From contig CAIYHQ010000132.1 in the NCBI GenBank assembly GCA_903926075.1, positions 1-32,453 on the forward strand: DNA of 32,453 nt, given 5' to 3'. The position numbers and the translations under genes are program-made. Positions 17,802 to 26,307 of the stretch are shown one piece after another. The notes under the pieces are model-generated. The model did not search any database. It was not told the DNA's origin and worked only from the letters and a program-made list of their open reading frames with translations. Each line of letters begins with the position of its first letter. Within the stretch, counting starts at the first letter, position 1. Source of the stretch: an uncultured Methanomicrobiales archaeon (lineage in GTDB: Archaea > Halobacteriota > Methanomicrobia > Methanomicrobiales > Methanospirillaceae).

Positions 17802-18716
17802 ATGGACCTCGCAGTAGCAACTATTACAATTGCAGGACTGGTTCTATTTGAGACAATAACGAGTATTGATAACGCTATTATCAATGCTGAAGTCCTCAAT
17901 ACGCTGGGAACCAGAGCCAAAAGATGGTTTCTCACATGGGGAATCCTTGTCGCAGTTTTTCTTGTCCGTGGAGCACTTCCCTGGCTTATCGTCTGGTTGT
18001 CAACACCGGAACTTGGGCCGATAGGTGCCCTGACTGCAACTTTTTCAAGCGACCCGGTAGTCATTGCAGCTATAGAGGAGTCAACACCAATCCTCCTTAT
18101 TGGTGGCGGGATGTTCCTCATATTCCTGTTTTTTAACTGGATCTTCCTTGAGACAAAATATTTCGGACTTAAAATCGAGAATTACATTGCGCGAAAAGCG
18201 GTCTGGTTTTATGCAGTAGTATCAATTCTGCTTGCAATTATTGTCTGGTTTGCATTGAAAATCAATCCGATGATGGCTTTCGCTGCAGTTATGGGTTCTA
18301 CAGCATTTTTTATTGTATGCGGTTTCAGACAGAACTCAGAAGAGCAGGAACGCCTGATGCTTGGTGGTGGAATGACGGATATCTCGAAACTTTTTTACCT
18401 TGAAGTCATAGACGCCACTTTTTCAATTGACAGTGTGATTGGTGCTTTTGCATTTACTATGTCAGTTCCCCTGATTATTATTGGCTGTGGTATCGGGGCC
18501 ATAATAGTCCGCCAGATAACGGTATCAAATACAGAGACTGTTAAAAAGTATCATTATCTCAAAAATGGAGCGATGTACTCAATATTTTTTCTTGGTACTA
18601 TCATGATTCTTGAAAGTTTTGGAATCGGCATTCCAGCCTATGTATCACCACTGATTACGTTTGTAATTGTCGGATTTTTCTATTGGAAGTCTGTCAAGGA
18701 ATTAAACGATACTTAA
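17802..18716 (+). CDS. DUF475 / TerC-superfamily membrane protein
   Basis: 304 aa, seven or more membrane segments. Two acidic intramembrane motifs define the family: FETITSIDNAI with D23 and EVIDATFSIDSVIGAF with D214 and D220, related by internal duplication. The family includes TerC and manganese exporters, so metal-ion transport is likely but not proven. It is 13 bp downstream of the K+ channel, so ion homeostasis is a shared theme. Confidence 0.88.
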   Translation: MDLAVATITIAGLVLFETITSIDNAIINAEVLNTLGTRAKRWFLTWGILVAVFLVRGALPWLIVWLSTPELGPIGALTATFSSDPVVIAAIEESTPILLIGGGMFLIFLFFNWIFLETKYFGLKIENYIARKAVWFYAVVSILLAIIVWFALKINPMMAFAAVMGSTAFFIVCGFRQNSEEQERLMLGGGMTDISKLFYLEVIDATFSIDSVIGAFAFTMSVPLIIIGCGIGAIIVRQITVSNTETVKKYHYLKNGAMYSIFFLGTIMILESFGIGIPAYVSPLITFVIVGFFYWKSVKELNDT

Positions 18717-18725
18717 AAAAAGTCA

Positions 18726-18742
18726 GACAATATATTTATATT
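18726..18742 (+). promoter_or_regulatory. Putative TATA-like element upstream of the HdeD-like gene
   Basis: An uninterrupted A/T stretch ATATATTTATATTA at about 18729-18742, roughly 100 bp before the ATG at 18839. If used, it leaves a leader of about 75 nt. Weak evidence. Confidence 0.3.
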
Positions 18743-18838
18743 ATGTATTCTCTTAATCAATACATACTCGGTCATAGTATTAAATAAAAAATCTATTTGG
18801 TGAAAGTTATAAAAAATTAAAGTTGCAATTTGAACTTT

Positions 18839-19738
18839 ATGACGAAAATCGAAGATTATCTGGAACCTTTACACAATGGAGTATGGGAAGTTGAAATACC
18901 TAAAGAAGATGTTACTGAACCTTTAAGTGATGATTGGAAAAAATCTCCGATTAATGTCCCGACTCCTGGTACTATTGCAAGTTATAGAAATGGTCAGTAC
19001 CATGTTCATGAAACAAAAACCGAGTGGATGGTCCACCTCGACAGGTATGACCCAAAATTACACCCTGTACTACATTTAATGGATGATGCACCTCTGTTTC
19101 TTATGATCTCAGAAACTCTCGTTATGCTCTCTTCTGAAGCCAGGGGGAAATCCACAAATATTGAGAGTAAATTAAAGGAACAGGAAAGATTTTTGAAAAG
19201 AGGTTTTTATTTCGGATTGTTTTTTATTCTCCTCGGGTTTGTTTTTGTAATAAGACCTGATGTTGTTTATTACAGCCTTCTTCAGGTTATTGTCCCTCTC
19301 GCGGTCATTGTTATAGGAATTATTTCGATAGTTAAGGGGATTAAATTTTATCCTTTGCAGGTTTCCGATAAAAAAGACCAGGTAAACGGGTTGAAAATTT
19401 TAATTATCGGTATAGTTCTTGCAATATTCCCTATCATCATCTGGACTTTGATTTTACTTGGAATTCTCTGTATCTGGATGTTTGCAAGTGCAATTATGCT
19501 TCTTAACAGGGTAAGAAAGGGTAAATCTGCAGTACCGGAAGGATTTTACAGCAGATTTGCAATAGCTATCGTTTCATTAATCCTCGTGATAGTGATATTT
19601 ATTATGCCTGAGGCAGTTCTTACATTATTTATGATAATTGTAGGATTAGTGATAATTCTTATCGGTCTCGCTGTAATATCTGCAACTTTCAAGCTGAAAA
19701 AAAGATCACAGCAGTCTGCAAAAGAGATGATAGCATAG
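18839..19738 (+). CDS. HdeD/DUF308-like membrane protein with N-terminal soluble domain
   Basis: 299 aa from the ATG at 18839 (a TTG at 18830 in frame adds 3 residues). Residues 1-100 are soluble and unusual: VWEVEIPKEDV, PLSDDWKKSPINVPTPGTIASYRNGQYHVHETKTEWMVHL. Residues about 115-290 contain six membrane segments in three helix pairs, a DUF308/HdeD-like arrangement (hydrophobic runs with short G-x-x-x-L-I-x-G loops, ending KLKKRSQQ). HdeD proteins are linked to acid resistance in enterobacteria; archaeal roles are unknown. DUF2252 copy 2 begins 54 bp later. Confidence 0.65.
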   Translation: MTKIEDYLEPLHNGVWEVEIPKEDVTEPLSDDWKKSPINVPTPGTIASYRNGQYHVHETKTEWMVHLDRYDPKLHPVLHLMDDAPLFLMISETLVMLSSEARGKSTNIESKLKEQERFLKRGFYFGLFFILLGFVFVIRPDVVYYSLLQVIVPLAVIVIGIISIVKGIKFYPLQVSDKKDQVNGLKILIIGIVLAIFPIIIWTLILLGILCIWMFASAIMLLNRVRKGKSAVPEGFYSRFAIAIVSLILVIVIFIMPEAVLTLFMIIVGLVIILIGLAVISATFKLKKRSQQSAKEMIA

Positions 19739-19792
19739 AATGTAATGAAAGGAGAAGGGAAATAAAATTTTTGAGAAATTTGGAGGATTATA

Positions 19793-21196
19793 ATGCAAAA
19801 TGAGATAAAAGTTGAATTTGATGAATTTGGTTTTGCCAGATACATCTCAGATTATAAAACTGCAGCTCAACGAAAACAGGAAGGAAAAGATATCAGGCTG
19901 AAATTTCCCAGGGAAACTCATTCTGAATTTGATTTGGCTGGAGATTGTAGAGATCCGGTAAGTGTTATCAAAAAGTCGAGCGAAAACAGAATTGAACACC
20001 TCATACCAATCCGATATGGCAGGATGGCTAAGAATTTTTTCACTTTTTACCGCGGGACAGCTTCATTAATGGCGAATGACCTCGCAGAGACACCTGTATC
20101 AGGTATCAGGGTGCAGGCATGTGGTGACTGTCATCTTTCCAATTTCGGCCTTTTTGCAACCCCGGAGCGAAACCTGATCTTTGACATAAATGATTTTGAT
20201 GAAACCCTGCCTGCCCCTTTTGAATGGGATGTTAAAAGGCTTGCAGCGAGTTTTTACATAGCGGCCCTGAATAACCGTTTTGCTGATAAAGATTGTGCTG
20301 CTGCAAGCAGGAACTGTGTTCGTGCTTACCGTGAAGCGATTGCTAAATTCTCTCTCATGAAAGTACTTGATGTCTGGTATTCAAAGCTTGATATGGAAAA
20401 AATCATTGCATCTGCACCGGATGCTGAAGCAAAGCGAAACCGTGAACTGATTGCAAATGAAGCAAGGTCAAATGTTACAGAATATGTTTTCCCAAAGATT
20501 GCAAAAGTCCAGGGTGACAGGCGTCGAATCGTTGATCAGGTTCCACTGGTGTATCACCCAAAAAATGATGAGCTGGTATATGAATCATTAACAGAAACGA
20601 TTGGCATGTATCGTGAGACACTGCCCCACGAACGCAGGGTTCTTCTCGACCGATACCATATTGAAGATATAGCTTACAAAGTTGTTGGTGTTGGAAGTGT
20701 CGGAACTCGTTGCGGAGTGGTCCTGTTACTTGCTGAACAGAACGACCCACTTCTTCTTCAGTTAAAGGAGGCACGTCCTTCAGTCCTTGAGCCATATGCA
20801 GGTAAGAGCGAATTTTCGCAGCATGGACAGAGAATTGTTGTTGGTCAGCGGCTTATGCAGTCAGCTAGCGATATGATGCTCGGGTGGGTAACAGGCAGGA
20901 AAGGTGTAGATTTTTATATCAGGCAACTCAGGGATATGAAATATTCGCTTGATATTGATAAATTAATCCAGAAACAACTCTCCAGGTATGCAGAGATATG
21001 TGGCTGGACACTTGCACGTGCCCATGCACGATCAGGTGATGCTTCGACTATCTATGGTTATCTTGGAAAAAGCGATGAGTTTGACAGGGCAGTGGGGACC
21101 TTTTCCAAGGCGTATGCTGATCAGACTAAACATGATTATAAAATTTTTGTTGAGGCAATCAAGTCAGGGGAGATTACAGCGAAAAAAGGTGTATAA
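19793..21196 (+). CDS. DUF2252 family protein, copy 2
   Basis: 467 aa; GGAGG at about 19782-19786 precedes the ATG. Same landmarks as copy 1 at the same positions: HLIPIRYGRM, FTFYRGTA, GDCHLSN 111-117, DINDFDE 131-137, GWTLARAHARSGD near the end. The two align end to end without long gaps; by eye about half of the residues match, so they diverged long ago or came from different sources. Copy 2 follows the HdeD-like gene; copy 1 is upstream of the sulfatase maturase. Confidence 0.88.
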   Translation: MQNEIKVEFDEFGFARYISDYKTAAQRKQEGKDIRLKFPRETHSEFDLAGDCRDPVSVIKKSSENRIEHLIPIRYGRMAKNFFTFYRGTASLMANDLAETPVSGIRVQACGDCHLSNFGLFATPERNLIFDINDFDETLPAPFEWDVKRLAASFYIAALNNRFADKDCAAASRNCVRAYREAIAKFSLMKVLDVWYSKLDMEKIIASAPDAEAKRNRELIANEARSNVTEYVFPKIAKVQGDRRRIVDQVPLVYHPKNDELVYESLTETIGMYRETLPHERRVLLDRYHIEDIAYKVVGVGSVGTRCGVVLLLAEQNDPLLLQLKEARPSVLEPYAGKSEFSQHGQRIVVGQRLMQSASDMMLGWVTGRKGVDFYIRQLRDMKYSLDIDKLIQKQLSRYAEICGWTLARAHARSGDASTIYGYLGKSDEFDRAVGTFSKAYADQTKHDYKIFVEAIKSGEITAKKGV

Positions 21197-21272
21197 CTAG
21201 ATCTATAAATAATAATATCATCATCTAAAATGAAGATATTTTTTAAACGCACACAATTTTTCATAGGAAATT

Positions 21273-21281
21273 TTTTTATAG
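21273..21281 (+). promoter_or_regulatory. Putative TATA box for the zinc-ribbon/TM2 gene
   Basis: TTTTTATAG about 30-37 bp before the ATG at 21310, so the leader would be short. Pattern-based. Confidence 0.4.
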
Positions 21282-21309
21282 TAAAGAACGTAATAAAGAG
21301 TGTGAAAAA

Positions 21310-21661
21310 ATGCCAAATTTTTGTGGATTTTGCGGAAATCAATTAACTAACATCGATGCGGTTATATGTCCACATTGTGGAGCAGATCTAAAAAAATGAA
21401 AATGTGGCAGAGACTATAATATCACGAAAACAAAAAAGTCCGGGCCTCGCAGCGTTATCAAGTCTCTTGATCTGCGGAATAGGTCAGGTCTACGTAGGGG
21501 ATATTGGTCGAGGTATTGTATTTTTTATCATAACAGTTGTAATTGCGATATTTACTTTAGGGATTGGTGGGCTGATTATGTTGATAATTGTTATTATCGA
21601 CGCATATAACTCAGATAAACTACATAATGAAGGAAAAGATCGGAAATTTTTAAATTTTTAG
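21310..21661 (+). pseudogene. Zinc-ribbon + TM2 membrane protein, split by a frameshift
   Basis: Two pieces in different frames. The first (21310-21399, 29 codons) is a complete zinc ribbon: C-G-F-C-G near the start and C-P-H-C-G near the end. The second (21404-21661, 85 codons) is a TM2-type domain: SPGLAALSSLLICGIGQVYVGDIGRGI then FTLGIGGLIMLIIVIIDAYNSDKLHNEGKDRK. Family proteins fuse these two parts. Removing one A from the run of seven at 21390-21396 joins them into a single frame reading ADLKNENVAETIISRKQK. So this is a single-base frameshift, a sequencing error in a homopolymer, or a phase-variable tract; independent translation from GTG 21404 is also possible. Confidence 0.7.
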
Positions 21662-21967
21662 TTAATTTCCATATTCTTTCTTTTTTCATAAATCCTGGTT
21701 CCAGTCAAATAAAATCCTTTATATATCTCTTTACCGAGTTCTTGACCCTGGAAGTGTAATTCGACTCGGAGAGACTGGATAGACGGAACTTTTTCGTCTG
21801 AATTATCAATAATATCTTCAACAGTTTAATCTGTCTTTATTGGTATCGAAGCATGACCGCCATTACCTTTAGTGATCCCCCCTCTCAAGAAACTGCATGA
21901 CAGTTTTTGCAATATGCTGGTAATCTCAATAAGAGATATCAGTCAATATCACATATGATATCATACC
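21662..21967 (-). pseudogene. Decayed minus-strand reading frame, unrecognised
   Basis: Between the TM2 gene and the ATPase pseudogene the minus strand reads, in one frame from about 21895, SFLRGGITKGNGGHASIPIKTD, a TAA, then a 56-codon run (TVEDIIDNSDEKVPSIQSLR ... TRIYEKRKNMEIN) to a TAA at 21662-21664. The phrase ITKGNGGHASIP resembles the start of small DNA-binding or AbrB-like strands, which is only a hint. No start codon was identified. The rest of the stretch (about 21896-21967) holds nothing recognisable. Confidence 0.35.
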
Positions 21968-22984
21968 ATGAGTTTCTTCAATACTGCAGGGCCGGTGAAC
22001 TGCCAGGACCACTATTGTCTCCCTCCTCTTTCACGGTTTGACCTTGCTGAGATGCTCTCCCTCATCACCCAGAAAAAGTACTTCGTCCTTCATGCTCCCA
22101 GGCAGAGTGGGAAGACCTCCTCCCTTCTTGCCCTCCGGGATTACCTGAACCGTGAGGGAAACTACACAGCACTCTATATTAATGTAGAAAGCGGGCAGTC
22201 AGCTCGGGGGGATGTTGGGAGAGGGATGAAAGCGGCACTTACCCAGATTGCATATGAGGCCGATATAACTCTGCAGGATATGTTTCTCCTGGAAAACAAG
22301 GCACCAATCCTTGACCAGAATGGTGAAAATGCCGCTCTTGGTGTAGCACTCTCCCTGTAGTGCCGTAGGCTTGAAACGCCCCTCGTCCTCCTTGTTGATG
22401 AAATTGATGCACTTGTAGGAGATACTCTGATATCTGTTCTTCGGCAGCTTCGAAAGCGGGTATGCAAACAGACCCTCATCATTTCTATCTTCAGTCACCC
22501 TGTGCGGTGTTCGTGACGTCCGTGATTATCGGATCCACTCAGAGAGAGAGATCAGGAGATCATAACCGGTGGCAGTGCCTTAAATATCAAGGCAGAATCA
22601 CTTCGACTTGGTAACACTTTTCTCAGGAAGAAACGAGAGCTCTTTGCCTGCAGCATACCGCAGAGACCGGCCAGGTATTTGAAGAAGAGGCACTTTCAGT
22701 TATTTGGAACCTGACCTGTGGTCAACCTTGGCTTGTTAATGCTCTTGCATACGAGGTTTGTTTCAAACTTAAGAAGGGGAGAGACAAGAAAAATTCAATC
22801 ACATCTTTGATGATTGAAGAAGCGAAGGAACATCTGATACTCAGGCGGGAGACCCACCTTGATCAATTGGCTGATAAACTCAAAGATGAACGGGTTAGAC
22901 GCATTATTGAACCGATCCTCATGGGAGAGGACTATGAAGGGATGCTTCGTGCTGAAGACATTGAATATGTCGAGGACCTTGGTC

Positions 22985-22989
22985 TGATT
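22985..22989. repeat. Target-site duplication TGATT (left copy; right copy 23793-23797)
   Basis: The 5-bp TGATT directly flanks both inverted-repeat ends of the IS, as expected from staggered cutting on insertion. Confidence 0.8.
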
Positions 22990-23054
22990 GAGCCTGTCCA
23001 ACGAGCGTATTAGCTTAAAAAGATATCTTTTATATACTTTGAAAACGCCCAAAT

Positions 23055-23780
23055 ATGGTCTCATTTGAAAAAGAGCCATATTTAGAGGTTTTTAATGAAA
23101 GTAACTCTGATGGACTATCGATCTGCAGATTACTTCATGAAACTGACTTCTACTCTGTTGTGAAGCACATTGAGACGAAATGTTATACCTCAGATTCGAG
23201 TCACTTTCGTTATCCACCTGAGTTCATGGTGAAACTGGTAGTATTGAGAGCATTTCGAGGTCAATCGTTTCGTAAAACGATAGCCTCCCTGACTACTAAA
23301 GATTGTAAGCTTCTTTCGGCACCGAAGAAAAATGGACATTATCTCATCCCATCTCCTTCGACTCTTCACCATTTTATGAGGTACCGGTTAGATGAGAAGT
23401 GCTTTGAAGAAATCATTCGCATTGCTGGTACTCAGCTAGCGCGATTATCAGGTGAAAAAGATGGAATTATTGATTCGACCCCTCTGGAAGCATCAAGATA
23501 TGATCGCTATGCCGATTTTAATACTCATTACAATTGCAAAATCTGGCGAAAAGGAGGATCCATAAAATCTAAAATTAATGAAAAGTTGCGGTTTCTTTAT
23601 GAAAATGGAAGAACTGAAACTGTTGGGATGGGTCTCAGAAATCAGTCAATGATGGATCCTCATTTTGAAATGAGGTACGGAATGAGAGGAGATTGTGAGA
23701 GGACACATTCTCATATTCATTCTAAATTTTGGATATTGACTGTTTACAATATTGGCCTGTCCAATCATTGTGGTACCTGA
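23055..23780 (+). pseudogene. DDE transposase (DUF772 type, IS4/IS5 superfamily), internally deleted
   Basis: 241 codons. The N-terminal DUF772-like domain is intact: FRYPPEFMVKLVVLRAFRGQSF, SAPKKNGHYLIPSPSTLHHFMRYRL. The first catalytic Asp is in GIIDSTPLEASRYDRYADFN. The sequence then jumps from HYNCKIWRKGGSIKSKINEK to the late region YENGRTETVGMGLRNQSM and GMRGDCERTHSHIHSK (containing the late catalytic Glu region), so about 120-150 residues with the second Asp are missing. The last 18 residues are not family-like. The ORF end overlaps the right IS terminus. Inactive by itself; it could be moved in trans by a full-length relative. Confidence 0.8.
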
Positions 23781-23790
23781 TTGGACAGGC
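23755..23790. repeat. Perfect 13-bp inverted repeat (hairpin) at the IS right end
   Basis: GCCTGTCCAATCA at 23755-23767 and TGATTGGACAGGC at 23778-23790, separated by a 10-nt loop. The outer arm contains the terminal inverted repeat, so the IS end is duplicated in inverted orientation. It may act as a transcription stop or mark a rearrangement at the end. Confidence 0.85.
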
Positions 23791-24507
23791 TCTGATTACC
23801 CAGGCGAGGGATGGGGGAGATTATTATCTCTAACCGAATTTATCAGGAAATCATCCCCAGACAGCTCGCCTGGGAGAGTCAGTCCGGGATGGCGATTCGA
23901 CAGTCCTGGTTTGTTGATGAAGATGGAAGATTGAAGGTTCCCACTCTCATTGAATCTTTCAGGCAGTTCTTTTTGGAAAATTCTGAGATTTGGATCGAAC
24001 GATTTCACTACAAAGAAGCAGATCCTCAGATTCTTCTCCAGGCATTCCTTCAGCAGATAATTAATGGAGGTGGACAGATAGACCGGGAGTACGGGCTAGG
24101 CAGAACACGGATTGACCTCTTCATTCTCTGGCGACTAAAGGACGGCTCATTTCAGAGAGTAATTATAGAGCTAAAAGTTCTTCACAGGTCCCTTGAGCAG
24201 ATGATCATTGAGGGGATGGTTCAGACGTGGAAGTATGCTGATCTGTGCGGTGCAGATGAGGCCCATCTCATCATCTTCGATCGGGCAGTGGGAAAACCAT
24301 GGGATGAGAAGATATTTTTGGAGAACAGGGTGTATGAAGGGACTATCGATTATCCAACTCAGTTTCCTATCACCATCTGGGGAATGTGAACTCGACAGTA
24401 CTCTCCATGAGGGTGTTCAACTAAGCGTTCAAACCTAAAAGAAAGTTAAAAGATTATTGATCTCCTGTCCAGAGGAGTTGAAATGATTTTTGAAAAAAAT
24501 GGGCCTT

Positions 24508-25296
24508 TCAAGAAATTTTTTTTCCACACAACCTGCAGAACTTTGCCACGGGTTGTAAGGACACGCCACATGATAAGCAATAGAGGGGCAATTTTGTGGT
24601 TTCCGGTCCGGAAATCTCTTCCTCACCAACACTTCCCCCGAGCTTCCTTACTATCTCCTGTGCAGTTTTCACTTCACCTGCTGGGACAGGGACGCTGATC
24701 CCAAAAGGTCGAAGGATAAAAAGGCCTACCAGCTGCAGGAATGAAAAATCAAGCATGGGTGGTCTATTGGGAGTCCCTTTCACAAAACTGACCCCGTCCA
24801 TCCTCATCAGGAAGGAATGGAACGGGTAGACTGCCCCTTCGTAAATAATACCAGTACCGGTAATATATGCATCCTGTGGTGCGTTGAGGGCACGTTTCAG
24901 TTCGAGTTTCGGGGCCACGACTAAGATAATTGCAATAATTATCAACACGACAAAGAGAATTCCGGCAGTGAGAACACCGCCTTCCCCGCCGAAGAGGAGC
25001 ATAAGTATCATCCCGATAAGAAGAAAACCGCCTATTACAAAAAGCATCGCCCTGTTGGACTCCTGGTAGTTTGCATATTCACGTTCTGCACTTGTTTGTG
25101 TCTCTTCTGTCGGATAGACCCAGTGGGCAAGAAGATCCTTCCTGCCGAGAATGTCATCAATTGCCATGGCTCGGGTAAAGAAAAGGAATGCAACCGCAAA
25201 CGAACAGATAATAAGGAAAAATGAGAGAAACATTACCGCGTAACCCCCTGACATTCCGTCCATCGTCCCACCTGCCACAAACATGAGAATAAACAC
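24508..25296 (-). CDS. Membrane protein with C-terminal zinc ribbon
   Basis: 262 aa. The frame opens with GTG at 25296, but Met5, Met12 or Met15 are possible starts since no ribosome site is visible. Two to four membrane helices: about 16-42 and 83-130 (two in tandem). A soluble domain follows (NAPQDAYITGTGIIYEGAVYPFHSF, then PNRPPMLDFSFLQLVGLFIL). The C-terminus (about 238-262) is a zinc ribbon: C-L-S-C-G then F-C-R-L-C-G. Not assigned to a named family; likely a membrane protein of unknown role. It abuts, head to head, the truncated ATPase at 25.3 kb, where sequence context changes abruptly, so its upstream region may have been replaced. Confidence 0.65.
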   Translation of the reverse strand: MFILMFVAGGTMDGMSGGYAVMFLSFFLIICSFAVAFLFFTRAMAIDDILGRKDLLAHWVYPTEETQTSAEREYANYQESNRAMLFVIGGFLLIGMILMLLFGGEGGVLTAGILFVVLIIIAIILVVAPKLELKRALNAPQDAYITGTGIIYEGAVYPFHSFLMRMDGVSFVKGTPNRPPMLDFSFLQLVGLFILRPFGISVPVPAGEVKTAQEIVRKLGGSVGEEEISGPETTKLPLYCLSCGVSLQPVAKFCRLCGKKIS

Positions 25297-25308
25297 GATT
25301 GTCTACTG

Positions 25309-26307
25309 AACTTTTCACTCGCGGACTTTCCCACTCTGATGCTGGTATTTGAAAAGATCTCGCCGGTTACAAAAGTCATATTCATTGACGAAATCCAGAA
25401 CATTGCAAGTTGGGAACGTTTCATCCGCAGGATTCATGACGAAGAATATAAAGTCTTCCTGACCGGCTCGAATGCGAAACTGCTATCAGCAGAACTCGGG
25501 ACTCACCTGACTGGGCGCTATATGAAAATTACTCTGTACCCGTTTTCATTTCGGGAGGTACTGAGGTTCCGGGCCGTCACTGTAGACAGGATCACTGAAA
25601 AGAAGAAAGCGGCCATTATCAGGGAATTCGACCGTTACCTTAACGGGGGTGGGTTCCCTGAATATGTAAAATACGGGGACAATGAGTACCTGAAACAAAC
25701 ATACGCCGATATCCTGTTCCGGGATATTATCGGCAGGTATGGTATCCGCGAAGTGAAGGCATTTCGCAAGCTCACTCATTACCTATTCACCAATGTGGTG
25801 AACATGGCGAGTTACAATGCGCTGAAGTCGGCTCTCGGTATTAAGAGTGTTGGAATCGTGCGTGATTACATCGGTTTCCTGGAAGAAGCATACCTCGTCT
25901 TCGAGCTGTTCAAGTATGATTATTCTCTAAAAAAGGAGTACGTAAACGACAAAAAAATCTATGTAATAGACAATGGTATGAGAAACGCCGCAGCGTTCCG
26001 GTTTTCGGATGACCGGGGACGACTTTTAGAGAATCTCGTTTTCATTGAATTACTCTGCCGCAACAAAACGATATACTTTTTTAGGAATACAAAAGAATGC
26101 GATTTCGTCACGGAAGATCGTGGGAAGATAATGGCCGCAATCCAGGTCTGTTATGAGCGCTTTCACGTGAGAACCGGGAGAGGGGAAATTGAAGGCCTCG
26201 TTGAAGCGATGAAAACACTTTCAATCAGCGATGGTACTATCCTCACCTGGCACCAGGAAGAGACCATCGTCCATAATAACAATTCTATCCGGGTGCTTCC
26301 GGTCTAG
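25309..26307 (+). pseudogene. AAA_14/DUF4143 ATPase, 5'-truncated (lacks Walker A)
   Basis: About 330 codons, open from 25309 or earlier, first ATG at 25339. Walker B is VIFIDEIQNI, followed by FLTGSNAKLLSAELGTHLTGR and the DUF4143 region (YLNGGGFPEYV, VNMASYNALKSALGIKSVGIVRDYIGFLEEAYLVFEL, FFRNTKECDFVTEDRGK, AIQVCYE). Family members are about 400-440 aa and begin with a P-loop GxGK(S/T), which is absent. Sequence upstream belongs to the oppositely oriented zinc-ribbon gene, so the 5' part was lost at a junction near 25300. DUF4143 ATPases are archaeal/bacterial proteins of unclear function, often strain-specific. Confidence 0.8.

Larger units (their letters stand above)
22990..23792 (+). mobile_element. 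803-bp internally deleted insertion sequence, with target duplication
   Basis: Perfect 12-bp terminal inverted repeats: GAGCCTGTCCAA at 22990-23001 and TTGGACAGGCTC at 23781-23792. They are flanked by the 5-bp direct repeat TGATT (22985-22989 and 23793-23797). Removing the element and one TGATT restores the host protein as EDLGLI-TQARDG, which agrees with the ATPase family. The inner right end also carries a perfect 13-bp hairpin (see separate entry). The transposase inside lacks its middle, so this is a non-autonomous copy. Confidence 0.88.
21968..24389 (+). pseudogene. AAA-ATPase / PD-(D/E)XK-type protein, multiply broken and IS-interrupted
   Basis: Pieces in order match one protein. 21968-22360 is the N-terminus with Walker A (HAPRQSGKTSS), ended by an in-frame TAG at 22358. 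The frame then resumes with LVLLVDEIDALVGDTLISVLRQLR (Walker B), shifts near 22500 (CGVRDVRDYRIH), and shifts again through 22600-22800 (NIKAESLRLG, TGQVFEEEALSVIWNLTCGQPWLVNALAYEV). 22807-22989 gives MIEEAKEHLILRRETHLDQL to YVEDLGLI. After the inserted IS it continues with IYQEIIPRQLAWES and the nuclease-like C-terminus VNGGGQIDREYGLGR-type (INGGGQIDREYGLGRTRIDLFILW, IIELKVLHRSLEQ), ending IFDRAVGKPWDEKIF and WGM. The family is a chromosomal AAA-like ATPase common in archaea and cyanobacteria; function unknown. Confidence 0.85.

Noticed and set aside
22174-22498. Minus-strand ORFs inside the AAA-ATPase pseudogene
   Set aside because: They are antisense shadows; the plus strand gives Walker A and B and family motifs.
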